Shown here piece after piece: positions 47,939 through 59,045 of a stretch of DNA of 64,000 bases. Each line of letters opens with the position of its first letter. The stretch's first letter is position 1. A model generated the notes under the pieces. That model ran no database searches. It was given only the letters and a program-made list of their open reading frames with translations, and was not told where the DNA came from. The DNA is from Sciurus carolinensis (Eukaryota; Chordata; Mammalia; Rodentia; Sciuridae), in the NCBI RefSeq assembly GCF_902686445.1, contig NC_062217.1, positions 83,657,258 to 83,721,257 on the forward strand. The letters are read 5' to 3'. The position numbers and the translations under genes were made by a program.

Positions 47939-49039
47939 TGTTGGGTCATTCTCACAACTGTTGCTTCTAATACAATCTTAGAAAATGTGCTAATTCATTA
48001 ATATGTATATCTGTATACATCAAATCATGTATACTTCTCTGAAATTGATTGTGTATGTTGGTGATATTTGGGCTTTGGATGTATAGACATGAAGTTAACT
48101 TTGACAAGTTTGGACCACATAAAAGATGAAGTATTGACAAGGAACCTACTCTGCAAAAGTCACTAGTTTACAGAGCCCTTATTTCTAACAAAACATTTTC
48201 TTTTATGGGATGAGCTATTAAATTACACATGGACAATTTTGAGTACTTCTTAGTGACAGTTGCAGCATATTAAGACTTTTATGGTCTAAATCCAATCAAA
48301 TATAATTTCTGGAAAAATAGTATTTCTGTTATTTAATCCCCTCCCTACTATTTTTAGCTATTTTAGATAGCATTATCTGCAATGAAAACTTTGGTTTAAT
48401 TAGTCACTCTCTAGAAATTTTCACTGAAAGTCAATGAACCTAAAAGCTTCTAGCAAGGTTTTAATTATTTTTTGCATTATTTCCCACCTTGTTTTGTTCT
48501 ACTCTGTTTTTAAAGATAGTATAAAAATAATAATCCCTTACACTTTTGTTCTTTTAATTACTTTTTGGCTTCTTTCTCTTCCTGGAATTTCAAAGCACAG
48601 AATACTATAAATAAAAGTTCTCCCTAATCTAGCTTTTGTGTATAACCTTTGAATAATTAAAATCCTAAAGTTCTTTTAGAGATGCTGCAATTATACAAGA
48701 AGGTGTGATGCCTAAATGTTTTTAAGTAAATGAGATCGTGGTGTCTGACGATACTTTTGAAAGCAATATTTATTATTTGAGGTCTTTGAAAAGTTGGAGC
48801 TGAGTCTTTGCTGCACCAAGGAACTGCATGCCCAGACTGCATCCATTTGGTCTTTCCACAGCTATAGTTTATTGTAATGCCCTGTGGCTTGCATAGAGGC
48901 TCTTACGAGAAGTAGCCAAATATAAAATATATCTGCATTTTAAAATTCAACTTTAAAATACAGCTTCATCTAAGGTGTCATTGATCAGAGCCTCTAACAG
49001 ACCATACAAGAAAAGCAAATTTCTCTTAGCACCCCGATC
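47939..49039. other. Unassigned 1.1 kb
   Basis: AT-rich. The 61-codon minus frame at 48657-48842 has no recognisable domain. No repeat landmark. Confidence 0.45.
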
Positions 49040-49165
49040 ATTGATGTTAATTTGTCAAATATTGTCGTATTGTTTCCTACTTGCCAGGCCCCATTCTAGG
49101 TGACGGTCATATCACACTGAAGGTTCCAGATGAAGTTTCTTTGTCTCATGGAGCTTCATTCCTTG
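49040..49165 (-). mobile_element. L2 3' end, antisense
   Basis: 'GTCAAATATTGTCGTATTG', 'CTTGCCAGGCCCCATTCTAG', 'CTCATGGAGCTTCATTCC' is the reversed order of the L2 end. Confidence 0.55.
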
Positions 49166-50124
49166 GGAAATAATTTCTTAGAGTAAACAATTATGGTTAT
49201 GTAATTAATCATGATTCTCTCTTGGCCTTGATTTTTATGGGGTTGAGATTTAAGATGGGAACTCTGTAAAAATGTAGAAATAAAAATAAGTAAATTTGCT
49301 CCTTGTATTTTATGTCTTGACCCTTTTTTATTTTGTCTGGGAGTACACACCAGCCCTCCAGCTCTTTTGGTGCATAACCCCTTTAGTCATGTAACCAAGT
49401 CAGCACTGTCCCAATCAAATCGGGCTCTGATGAGATTTCACCCTAACTTTTGGAACACAGTCGTGGGAGGAGTTGAATGAGAACATAAGACAAGAACCAT
49501 CTTACAAGGTTTTTGCCTCTGGTGAGGAGTTTATCCAGTTTTCAGGCAAGAGGAGACGACTGTCCTCTCACACAGGGGACTTGGCCTCATCTGAGCCTGG
49601 AGTTTCGGTATTTCAGGCTTTCTTCCATCAACTATATATATTTCTATCCCACGTGTTCAGGTAACCGTTTTTCTTAATCTTTTCCTCAATATTAGTGAAA
49701 GAAATTTTTCAGGAATGCAAATTAAACCTTCTTTATAACTCTGTTGCTTTCTTAGTAGAACGCTGACGTGCCTTAAAAATCTTTCCCTTCAGCTGAATGG
49801 AATGAAGGTCTTTGAAACAATTCCATAGGGACCTATCATTTTCACACTATTCCCTGATTTGGTGCTAAACTAGCTCAGTCCTGTAAATTTCTTCCTTAAG
49901 TGCATTAAATTCGCTTAATAACCACCAACTGACTCCACATAATTATAATTGCCACATTTCAGAAATGCTAGCATCTGTCTCCTTTTATGTACATCCAATT
50001 ACAATTTGCCATAGGGGTAATCTTGGCCCTTATGAGACTATAGAATGTCAGGGATTATGACTACCTCTTCACCAATGGCTAGTGTGAGATTCATGGAAGG
50101 GAAGTCAGTCAATATTGGGTTTAC
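49166..50124. other. Mostly single-copy-looking sequence
   Basis: No repeat recognised. A 63-codon plus frame (49473-49664) is followed by a donor-like CAGGTAACC at about 49658, but it has no recognisable domain and no supporting second exon. Treat as non-coding. Confidence 0.4.
50116..50124. repeat. L1 target-site duplication, left (TGGGTTTAC)
   Basis: Identical to 51708-51716 just after the poly-A tail. Confidence 0.75.
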
Positions 50125-51453
50125 AATGATGTACCTTACAGAAATAGAGCAAGAAATTATGAAATTCATCTGGAAGAATAAAAAACCCAGAATAGCTAAA
50201 GCAATCCTTGGCAGAAAGAGTGAAGCAGGGGGTATCGCAATACCAGATCTTCAACTCTACTACAAAGCAATAGTGACAAAAACGGCATGGTATTGGTACC
50301 AAAATAGAAAGGTGGATCAATGGCACAGAATAGAGGACACGGACACAAACCCAAATAAATACAATTTTCTCATACTAGACAAAGGGGCCAAAAATATGCA
50401 ATGGAGAAAAGATAGTCTCTTCAACAAATGGTGCTGGGAGAATTGGAAATCCATATGCAACAGAATGAAACTAAACCCATATCTCTCATCATGCACAAAA
50501 CTAAACTCAAAATGGATTAAGGATCTCGGAATCAGACCAGAGACCTTGCATCTTATAGAAGAAAAAGTAGGTCCAGAGCTTCAACATGTCAGCTTAGGAC
50601 CAGACTTCCTCAACAGGACTCCCATAGCACAAGAAATAAAAGCAAGAATTAATAATTGGGATAGATTCAAACTAAAAAGCTTTCTCTCAGCAAAGGAAAC
50701 TATCAGCAATGTGAAGAAAGAGCCTACAGAGTGGGAGAATATCTTTGCCAATCATACTTCAGATAGAGCACTAATCTCAAGAATCTATAAAGAACTCAAA
50801 AAACTCTACACCAAGAATGCAAATAATCCAATGGACAAATGGGCTAAGGAAATGAATAGACACTTCACAGAAGAAGATCTACAAGCAATCAACAAACATA
50901 TGGAAAAATGTTCAACATCTCTAGTAATAAGAGAAATGCAAATCAAAACTACCCTAAGATTCCATCTCACCCCAATTAGAATGGCAATTATCAAGAATAC
51001 AAGCAACAACAGGTGTTGGCGAGGATGTGGGGAGACAGGTACACTCATACATTGCTGGTGGGGCTGCAAATTAGTGCAGCCACTCTGGAAAACAGTGTGG
51101 AGACTCCTTAGAAAACTTGGAATGGAACCACCATTTGACCCAGCTATCCCACTCCTTGGCCTATACCCAAAGGACTTAAAATCAGCATATTACAGAGATA
51201 CAGCCACATCAATGTTCATAGCTGCTCAATTCACAATAGCCAGATTGTGGAACCAACCTAGATGTCCTTCAATTGATGAATGGATAAAGAAAATGTGGTA
51301 TATATATATACAATGGAATATTACTCAGCCATAAAGAATGATAAAATTATGGCATTTACAGGCAAATGGATGAAACTGGAGAATATCATGCTAAGTGAGA
51401 TAAGCCAATCTCAAAAAACCAATGGACAAATGATATCGCTAATAAGTGGATGA
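50125..51453 (+). pseudogene. L1 ORF2, C-terminal half, one frameshift
   Basis: An open frame runs through to a stop at 51334. It covers the region after the reverse-transcriptase core and the Cys-rich domain. The Cys-His motif C-X3-C-X7-H-X4-C is intact ([18 protein letters not shown], about 51016-51069). In a (TA)n run at about 51299-51311 the frame shifts, so the last residues read QWNITQP and stop. The usual ORF2 end is in another frame and closes with TGA at 51451-51453. The 5' truncation removes the endonuclease and most of the reverse transcriptase, so it cannot move itself. An upstream host stretch of 80 bases is also open by chance. Confidence 0.88.
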
Positions 51454-51478
51454 TGACACATAATGGGGGGTGGGAGGG

Positions 51479-51560
51479 GTTAGTGTTAGGGTTAGAGTTA
51501 GGGTTAGGGAGGGGGCAAGAATGGAGGAAGGAAGGACTGTATAGAGGGAAAAGAGGGGTG
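51479..51560 (+). repeat. Telomere-like and G-rich tract in the L1 3' UTR
   Basis: TTAGGG at 51486, 51498 and 51504, with a TTAGAG unit between, flanked by G-runs (51465-51479, 51509-51515) and further GGGTGGGAGGGG repeats near 51555. Several G-quadruplexes could form. G-rich 3' UTRs are common in L1. Confidence 0.8.
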
Positions 51561-51707
51561 GGAGGGGTGGGAGGGAAGGGAAAAAATAACAGAATGAATC
51601 AAACAACATTACCCTATGTAAATTTATGATTACACAAATGGTATGCCTTTACGCCATGTACAAACAGAGAAACATCATGTATCCCATTTGTTTACAATAA
51701 AAAAAAA

Positions 51708-51716
51708 TGGGTTTAC
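51708..51716. repeat. L1 target-site duplication, right (TGGGTTTAC)
   Basis: Partner of 50116-50124. Confidence 0.75.
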
Positions 51717-51984
51717 GAGAAAACCAGTTACAGCAATAGATAGCTGAAGATTTATCCCACTTAGTAAAGGCACAATATATTTGCATTAGAATCAATCCAT
51801 CTGAGAAATGAGAATGATGGTATTTATATACCAATACTCCTAAGTCATTTATTAAGTAGTGTTCCAGTAGAGATTTATTTCCAAGTATTTGTGGACTTCA
51901 CCATGTTTAACAGTATGACTTTCTCCATTCCAGGAAAAAGGTTTATCATAGAGAAATTATCTTTTTTTATATAGTAATAAACAT

Positions 51985-52135
51985 TATCATATTTTTTATT
52001 TGTTCTTTTTACATATACATGACTGTAGAGTATATTTTGACATATTATACATACATGGAGTATATCTTATTCTAATTAGGATCCCAGTCTTGTGATTGTA
52101 CATGATGTGGAGATTCATGTTCATATATGAATACA
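51985..52135 (-). mobile_element. L1 3' UTR fragment, antisense
   Basis: 'ATACATGGAGTATATCTTATTC', 'TAGGATCCCAGTCTTGTG' and 'GGAGATTCATGTTCATATAT' parallel 57595-57680 in the antisense L1 there. Confidence 0.6.
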
Positions 52136-53142
52136 CTATAGAGAACTTGCTGATACTGACTTTCAAATGTCAACAACACACTACATGTTTTGAGGGATAA
52201 GGACACTGTATTAAGAACATGTGCTACACATGGGAACAAAAGAAGTAGGAAGAAACAGCAGAAGACTTGGTAGTATTTGGAACACATTGTTATGGTCTAA
52301 TGTGAATGCAATTTGAATTTTAAAGGATGGGAGAGACAGAATAAGCAGAATCAATATCTGAAGATATAAAAGCTGAGAATTTCTAAAGTTGGGAAACAAT
52401 AGCAGGTTGCAGACTCAAAAAATGAAACAAATTTTAATAAAGATAGAGAATAAACTATATTGAGAATACATTGTAGCAAAAGAGCTAAAAATTCAGAGAA
52501 AAAGATAACATTGCCTTCGAAGGAATAAACCTGAATGCAGACATTTCAACAGAAATAATGAGATCCCAAAGACAATGGAATGGCCTCTTTAATGTGGTAA
52601 AAGAAAAGAAATGCTGACTAGAATTCTACATGAGAAGAAAATATACTTCAAATGGAAAGTGAAATTAAGATATTTTGCAGATAAAAAATGAGAAAATTAG
52701 TATCAGCAGGACACTAAAGGAAATGCTGAAGGGGATACTTTTCATTGCTCTGAAAGAAAGTAAAAAGGAAGGAAAAACAGACCATATGGAATTAAATTTA
52801 AAAATAATAAGGCATTATATTTAGACAACTATTTCAACACTTACATTCATATTAAATTTCAGTTTTAATTTAATGTTAAAAATTTACTCATGAAAGTTTA
52901 AATGAAATGGATAAATTTTTGAAAAGCAAATCTTAATGTCAATGACATAAGAAGTACAAAATCTGAATATTTCTTTAAAAAAAAAATCTATAATTTCAAA
53001 GACCTTCTAAAAAGGGAACTCCTGACTTCACTAGTGAATCTTCTATAGATAAAAAACACACAAAAAATCTTGCAAAAATAGAAAAAGAAATGCTTGGCAA
53101 CTAATTTTATATGAGAATAATCATAATTTAAAAATCAGTTAA

Positions 53143-53262
53143 AGCCAGGCATAGTGGCCCATGCTTGCAATTCCACAAATCCAGAGGCTGAGGCAGGAGG
53201 ATCAGGAGTTCAAACCCAGGCTCAGCAATTCCCTGGTACAGAAAGAGAGAGAGAGTCAAATT
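53143..53262 (+). mobile_element. B1-dID SINE, truncated
   Basis: Left half present (GCCAGGCATAGTGGCCCATG, GGCTGAGGCAGGAGGATCAG). Most of the ID half is deleted, leaving only 'CCCTGGTACAG' and a GA-rich tail. Confidence 0.8.
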
Positions 53263-54074
53263 TTAAAAATCAGCTAAAAACATTGTAAGAAAGGAAATTT
53301 TATGACATATTTATGTTCATGGTGACCAACATATTAAGCAAATTAAGAACCAAAAGACATATCAAGTATAAAAGGAATAATATACCACCACCAAATTAGA
53401 TTTACCTAGAGAATATAAAGTTTATTTCACATTTTATGTCAATCTTTGTTATCTAGCATATTAGTAAAACAAAGGAGAATAAAGTCATATGTTAGTAGAT
53501 ACAAAAACATTAACATTCATTTATAATAAAAACTTTCAGTTTTTCAGGAAAAGTTATCATTAGAAATTACAATGGGTATCACACTGAAAAGTGAAGTGGT
53601 AAAGGTTTTCCCCTGGCATCAGGAATTATACCCAGAGGTCTGTCACCATTATGTTTCAGGTCATCTTTTGTCAGTTAAAAGCAGAACTTTAAATAGATTA
53701 GAAAAGAAGAAATAAACTGCTATTATCTACAGACATGATTGGCTATGTGAGGGAGCCAAAAAATCTACAAACTATCAAAAATACTTATATTTAGCAAATT
53801 TGCTGATTAAATACAACAACCAATATAAATAACATTTTAAATATATTAGAATTTAAAATATCATTGATACTAACAACAAAAATATTAAACATCTCAAGAT
53901 AAATTTAATAAAAATGCAAAATTTCTGATGAAAGCAATAGAAATTATTAAGTTAGAAGAAACTAAAGAAATGACACAATATATCATAAACACAGATTGAA
54001 AAGCTCATTTTTAACATGCAATATTTTCTAAATTTTTGTATAGATTTTCTGCAATCCCAATGAAAATTTCAACA

Positions 54075-54098
54075 GGTGTGTGTGTGTGTGTGTGTGTA
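54075..54098. repeat. (TG)n microsatellite
   Basis: GTGTGTGTGTGTGTGTGTGT within the L1 remnant; another short run lies at 54719-54735. Confidence 0.85.
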
Positions 54099-54560
54099 AA
54101 ATGACAAACTGATTTCAAAATTTAAATAGATGTGGAAAATATAAAGACAGTAATGACAATTTTGGGAAAAAACAAAAAAGAAATCAAAGTTGTAGGACTT
54201 ATACAACCACATATCAAAATTTATTATAAACCTACAAAAGTACAGTGATTAAGACATTGCAATATTAGAGAAAAATATAAAAATGGACTAATGAAGCAGA
54301 ATAGAGTTTTTAGAAACAGATTTATAAACATGACTATTCAAGTTATGAAGAAGGTGCTTATTTAATGAATGATGCTAGATCAATCAATAGTCGCATAGGG
54401 GAATTTTTCCTTTTTGAAAGAAAGAAAAGAATCTTTATCCCTTCCTAATGCATACACAAAAATCAATTACAATGGACACCTACATGTAATAGAAAAAGAA
54501 ATAAAATTTTTAGAAGACACATATGAGAACAATATTTATATACTAATACATATCCTAATA

Positions 54561-55186
54561 TTATAAATATTTGTATTATATATCACACACAATATATGTA
54601 ACAGGTATATATGTATACAAATATATTTGTATTGCTTGTGTGTATATAGATGTATTTATATTTACACAACAATTTCTATAAGTCAACAAGATAAAGGAAA
54701 ACAGGTCAAATGAAATGATTGTGTGTGTGTGTGTGAAGATGAACAAATATCACACTTCAGAGAATATCCAAGTAGACTTGGATTTGAAAACATATTCCCC
54801 AATTTGATAACAGCCTTCCCATCAAGAGACCCGTCTTCATCAACTGTGACTAGGGCTGCTTTGACCCATGGCTTGTGAACAAATGATGTTTTGTGACTTT
54901 AAGGCCAGGTTCCCAAGGCAGTTCTGCTCCACCTGAGTTTTGAGTTACTTCTTCTGGGTGTGCTGGAAGAGTCCAATCCCTATTGTATGAGAAGCCAAAT
55001 AGCACAGAGAACTCAAGTGTAGGCATTCCAACCAAGTATGAGTTGGGCCCAGATTTGAACTGATCCTAATGTGGTAGCCAGATACTGTGCAGCAGAAACT
55101 GCCTAACATGGTTATGCCCTGTTTCATTTCTGGGCTCAGAGAATTGAGTGATTAAGCAATCTTCCTTTCTCCCCCTGAGGTTATGT
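54561..55186. other. Unassigned
   Basis: AT-rich with TATATA runs to about 54670, then a more balanced stretch with 60-codon minus frames (54850-55127) of no recognised domain. Confidence 0.45.
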
Positions 55187-55617
55187 TTCAAGGTCCCCTG
55201 TGGGTATCTGAACCTGATGATAGTCCTGAACCCTATATATTTACTGTTTTTTCTTCATACATACCTATAATAAAGTTCAATATATAAATTATGCACAGTA
55301 AAAGATTAACGGCAATAATAATATGTAGAATGATTATAAATAATATACTGTTAAAAAAGTTATATGAATGTGGTTTCTATCTCAAAACATCTTATTTAGT
55401 GGTTTCTATCTCAAAACATCTTATTAAGCTGTACTCACCCTTCTTGAGTGAGGTGACATGATACAATGTCTACCTGATGGGAAGTACAGGGAATTATTAA
55501 TAGTTAGGCTATTACTGACCTTTTGACAACATGTTAAAGGGGAATCCTCAAATCCTGATGAGGCCAGTTGACCACAGTACCCAAACAGTGGGGAGAGAAA
55601 CTGCAGATAAGATCAAA
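55187..55617 (+). mobile_element. Tigger-like non-autonomous DNA transposon
   Basis: 'TGTGGGTATCTGAACCTGAT', 'GATAGTCCTGAACCC', 'AATTATGCACAGTAAAAGAT', 'GCTGTACTCACCCTTCTTG', 'TTAGGCTATTACTGACCTTT' and 'GAGGCCAGTTGACCACAGTA' follow the order of a Tigger-related MER element. A 29-bp unit is tandemly duplicated at 55370-55428. Confidence 0.55.
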
Positions 55618-55818
55618 CAGCTGTACATGAAACAGGTTGTTGCTTTATTCCACCTTAGTAGATTGTTATACAATAATAGTAACTGGAACATGACCAAACA
55701 GATCAATAAGATGGTCGACATTTTAAACCATCAGATATATGAACACCGACACCAGCCAAATGTGAATTTTTGTCTAGATTATTTTTTACTTGTTATCAAG
55801 AAGTCATCCCAAAGTTAA
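55531..55818 (+). other. Unidentified 95-codon frame
   Basis: It starts inside the transposon end and runs 200 bases beyond it. The second half reads KQVVALFHLSRLLYNNSNW and onward, Asn/His-rich and amphipathic. I do not recognise it. No polyadenylation signal or splice site supports a gene. It may be a chance frame or a fragment of a retrocopy. Confidence 0.2.
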
Positions 55819-56348
55819 CAGCACAGTATAACAATGATTTGTTATTGTTCATGATTCTGTGATGACTGGGTCATAGTTCTTCCACCTTGTGTGATAAAGA
55901 CTGTTTCTTAAGCAGTAAAGTTTCTAAATGTCCCCACTCAACGTGACTAGCAAGCAGTGCTCAGGCTGGCTGGGAGTTAGTTGGGGCTATGACCAGACAC
56001 CATGGTTTTCCTCAACATGATCAAGCCACATACATTATTGGGCTTCTCTCAGGGTGGCAGCTAATTCGCAAACAAAAGCATATTAAGATCAAGTGTTCCC
56101 AGGGCTTATGAGTGGTTATAAAGCCTCCTTTCACTTCTGTGACGCGGTCCTTGAATATAAAATATCACAGGCCGAGACCTAGTCAATGTGGGTGGACATG
56201 CTCATGGCATAAATACTGGGAGGGAGGCTTCATTGAGGACCATTAGTACAGAAATTTAATATAACTCTAAACGCCCACTCTTTTTTAACCTAATATTAGA
56301 AATGTTTGGGGGTTACATGATAATAGCAGCTATAAATCTTCTTAACAC
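55819..56348. other. Unassigned; possible old DNA transposon at 55960-56260
   Basis: 'CAGGCTGGCTGGGAGTTAGT' and 'TCACTTCTGTGACGCGGTCC' vaguely recall hAT-type mammalian repeats. Not firm. Confidence 0.3.
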
Positions 56349-57255
56349 ATGTGTAAATCAAAAACGTCAAAGAACCCAATCAATAAATGGGCTAAGGAAA
56401 TAGGCAGACGCTTCACAGAAGATACACAGGTGATCAACAAATATATGAAAAAGTGCACATCATCCCTAATAATTAGAGAAATACAAATTAAAACCACCCT
56501 AAGATTTCATCTAACTCCAATTAGAATGGCTACTATCAAGAACACAAGCAATAAGGGTTGGCATGGATGTGGGGAGAAAGGCACACTCATATATTGCTGG
56601 TGGAGTTGCAAATTGGTGCAACCACTCTGGAAAGCAGTATGGAGATTCCTCAGAAAACTTGGAATGGAAACACCATTTGACCCAGCTATCCCACTCCTTG
56701 GTTTATACCCAAAGGACTTAAAATCAGCATACTACAGTGATGCAGTCACATAACTGTTCATAGCAGCTCAATTTACAGTAGCTAGAGTGTGGAACCAACC
56801 GAGAGGCCCTTCCACTGACGAATGGATAAAGAAACTGTGGTATATATACCCAATGGAATATTACTCAGACATAAAGAAGAATGAAATTATGGCATTTGTT
56901 GGTAAGTGAATGAAGTTGGAAAATACCATACTAAGTGAAATAGGCCAAGCCCAAAAAACTAAAGGCCAATTGTTTTCTCTGATAAGTGCATGACAATATA
57001 TAATGAGGTGGGTTGGTGGGGGGAAGAGAAGAATGAAGAAACTTTGGATGGTGTAGAGGAAAATGGGGTGGGAGTGGGTAGGGGACAGAAAGATAATAGA
57101 ATGAGACAGACAGTATTACCCTATGTACATGTATGATTACATGAATGGTGTGAATCTACGTTGTGTACAACCATAGAAATGAAAAATTGTACCCCATTTG
57201 TGTACAATGAATCAAAATGCAATCTGTAAAAATAAAAAAGATTTTACTAAAAAAA
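56349..57255 (+). mobile_element. L1, 5'-truncated (ORF2 end and 3' UTR)
   Basis: The 134-codon frame at 56349-56753 and following sequence are the ORF2 C-terminus; a stop at 56751 and other changes break it. The Cys-rich motif has lost its first Cys (to Gly) and its His (to Tyr). The 3' UTR with TTACCCTATGTACATGTATG and an A-rich tail ends near 57255. Older than the L1 at 50125. Confidence 0.85.
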
Positions 57256-57261
57256 AAATCT

Positions 57262-57455
57262 GTCATTTATGAAGCACTGGCCATGTACTAGGCATTAATT
57301 GAATGTTATTCTTTAATTGACAAAACAACCTTTGTAGTCCCAATGTGTGGACAGAAAAACCCAGATATGTAGTTAAAATAGCTTGCCCAGAGTCAAACAG
57401 CTAGTAAATGTACAGCTCAAATTTGAATCCAAATCTGTTTGATAACCACCCCTTG
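57262..57455 (-). mobile_element. MIR SINE, antisense
   Basis: 'GAAGCACTGGCCATGTACTA', 'TAGCTTGCCCAGAGTCAAAC', 'AGCTAGTAAATG', 'TTTGAATCCAAATCTGTTTG': the reversed MIR core, nearly full length. Confidence 0.75.
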
Positions 57456-57534
57456 TGATCAGAGTCAATGATGTTTTGTCTTCACCCTGAAATGTTGGTA
57501 TCCTTCAGTGTTCTTTTCTTTCCCGTCTCTTTCT

Positions 57535-58105
57535 TCTACTAGCCTTTTGTTATTGTTTCTTTTAGGTACACATCACAGTAAAAACTATTTTGATGTGTTT
57601 ATGCAAACTAGGAATATATCTTACTCTAATCAGACTCCCAGTCCTGTGGATGAGATTCACTATGGTGCATTCATACATCTACGCGGGAAAGTTAGTCTGA
57701 TTCATTTCACTGTCTTTCATGTTTCCACCCCCCTCCCTTCCCTTCATCTCTCCTTGTCTAATCCACTGAACTTCTATTCTCCATTTCTCACCCCCTTGTT
57801 GTGGGTTAGCATCCACATATCAGACAGAACTTTTCACATTTGGTTTTGGGGTTGGGTTTATTTCACTTAGAATGATAATCTCCAGATCCATCCATTTACT
57901 GGTGAGTGTCATCAAGTCATTCTTCTTTATGGCTGAATAATATTCCACTGTGTATATGTAACACAATTTCTTTATCCATGTGTTGATGGGCACCTAGCTG
58001 CCATAAACATTGATGTGGCTGCATCACTGTAGTATGCTTATTTAAGTCCTGTGGGTATATACAAGGAGTGGGATGACTGTGTCAAACGATAGTTTCATTC
58101 CATTT
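57535..58105 (-). mobile_element. L1 3' end, antisense
   Basis: The plus strand parallels 3080-3500: 'TTATTTCACTTAGAATGATA', 'CTGAATAATATTCCACTGTG', 'GCATCACTGTAGTATGC'. The 120-codon plus frame at 57508-57870 is antisense noise. Confidence 0.8.
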
Positions 58106-58599
58106 ATGAGTCATAATTCTGCAAATAGTGCTGTGCAGAAGGGAACAGGTCTTCCACTCAGCATTTTAAGCTGAACTACTTGAACCAAGGAAAATACCCT
58201 GTCAGCACCATTGGACATTCTTAGGCAACAGGTCTGTGGATGTTTAGGAGGAATATGGTAGTGGGAGAAATGAGGCAAGACTGCAGGTCAAGACAGTCAT
58301 AGAAAAGGGGTGCGTCAACCCAGTGTCCCTGACCATCCACAGACTTCATTCAGTCCTTGTAAAGATACAATAACGTATCTTCTGGCATCCCCTGCTGTAC
58401 AAATACAAGTATATTAAAACACAAGATGTTCACAAGAAAAGAAGTGGATAATAAATAAGAAGAAGTCAATCTTTTAATATGGTATAAAATGCCAAACAAA
58501 TTTAATTTATTAGAAAAGCTATTGAGGTAGGTCTTTGACAAAATGCAATCCTTTACATTATTTTTATTAATAGTGTTAACAGCATTTAATCATTTGACT
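58106..58599. other. Unassigned
   Basis: No repeat or gene recognised. Confidence 0.5.
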
Positions 58600-59045
58600 C
58601 ATTAATTTGAATTTCAGAAATCTATCCTGAGAACTTAATCATAAATGTGGATAAATATTTATGCACAAAGTATTGATCAATATATCAATTTTAAATGTTA
58701 AAAAATGAAAAAAATATTCATTTGGGATTGGCTAAGTACATTGTATTAAAGCCTGGAATGCTATTAGTATTTAAATCTGATGCTTTAGAAATGTGTAAGG
58801 GCATGGGAGATTATTTATGAATTTATCAAAAATAGAAAATACTAAAGTTTTTGAAAATTACATCATGTGTATGGATAAAGTGAAGACTGAAAGGAAATAT
58901 GTAAAAATATTAATGATATTCACCTAATATTAATAATGTCTACCTCTCACCGATGGGGTCATAAGTGACCCCAACACTATATGTTTTTGTATTTCTCAAA
59001 ATTTTGATGAGTGAATACTTTTGTGTTTGAGATTAAGATAAATGT
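58600..59045 (+). mobile_element. Possible old L1 3' UTR
   Basis: 'TGGGATTGGCTAAGTACATT', 'TGGAATGCTATTAGTATTTA' and the final 'TTTGTATTTCTCAAAATTTTG' loosely follow an L1M 3' end. Weak. Confidence 0.35.

Larger units (their letters stand above)
50125..51707 (+). mobile_element. Recent 5'-truncated L1 with target duplication
   Basis: 1.58 kb of ORF2 C-terminus and 3' UTR, with a poly-A tail at about 51697-51707, flanked by the exact 9-bp duplication TGGGTTTAC. It has far fewer stops than any other L1 here, so it is the youngest completed insertion in the window. The 3' UTR is G-rich and carries a telomere-like motif (51486-51509). Confidence 0.92.
52380..54560 (+). mobile_element. Old sense L1 (ORF1 end through ORF2)
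   Basis: A degenerate L1M-like series: 52500-52760 is the inter-ORF/ORF1-end region ('AAGACAATGGAATGGCCTC', 'CACTAAAGGAAATGCTGAAG'), 52990-53120 an early ORF2 part, and 53500-54540 reverse-transcriptase and later parts ('TTTTTGTATAGATTTTCTGCA', 'GCAATCCCAATGAAAATTTC'). Interrupted by a SINE at 53143. No useful open frame remains. Confidence 0.65.

Noticed and set aside
49473..49675. 63-codon frame followed by a donor-like CAGGTAACC as an exon.
   Set aside because: No recognisable domain, no acceptor with a clear polypyrimidine tract in frame, and no partner exon in the window.
50105..51069. Minus frames of 73-87 codons inside the L1.
   Set aside because: Antisense shadows of a long open ORF2 frame.
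50045..51334. 429-codon frame as a host gene.
   Set aside because: It is the C-terminal half of L1 ORF2 with its Cys-His motif; the first 27 codons are flanking sequence that is open by chance.
51486..51509. TTAGGG units as an interstitial telomere from break repair or chromosome fusion.
   Set aside because: They lie inside an L1 3' UTR bounded by its target duplications, so they more likely arrived with the L1.
57508..57870. 120-codon plus frame.
   Set aside because: Antisense to an L1 3' end; the same antisense frame type occurs at 3083-3319.
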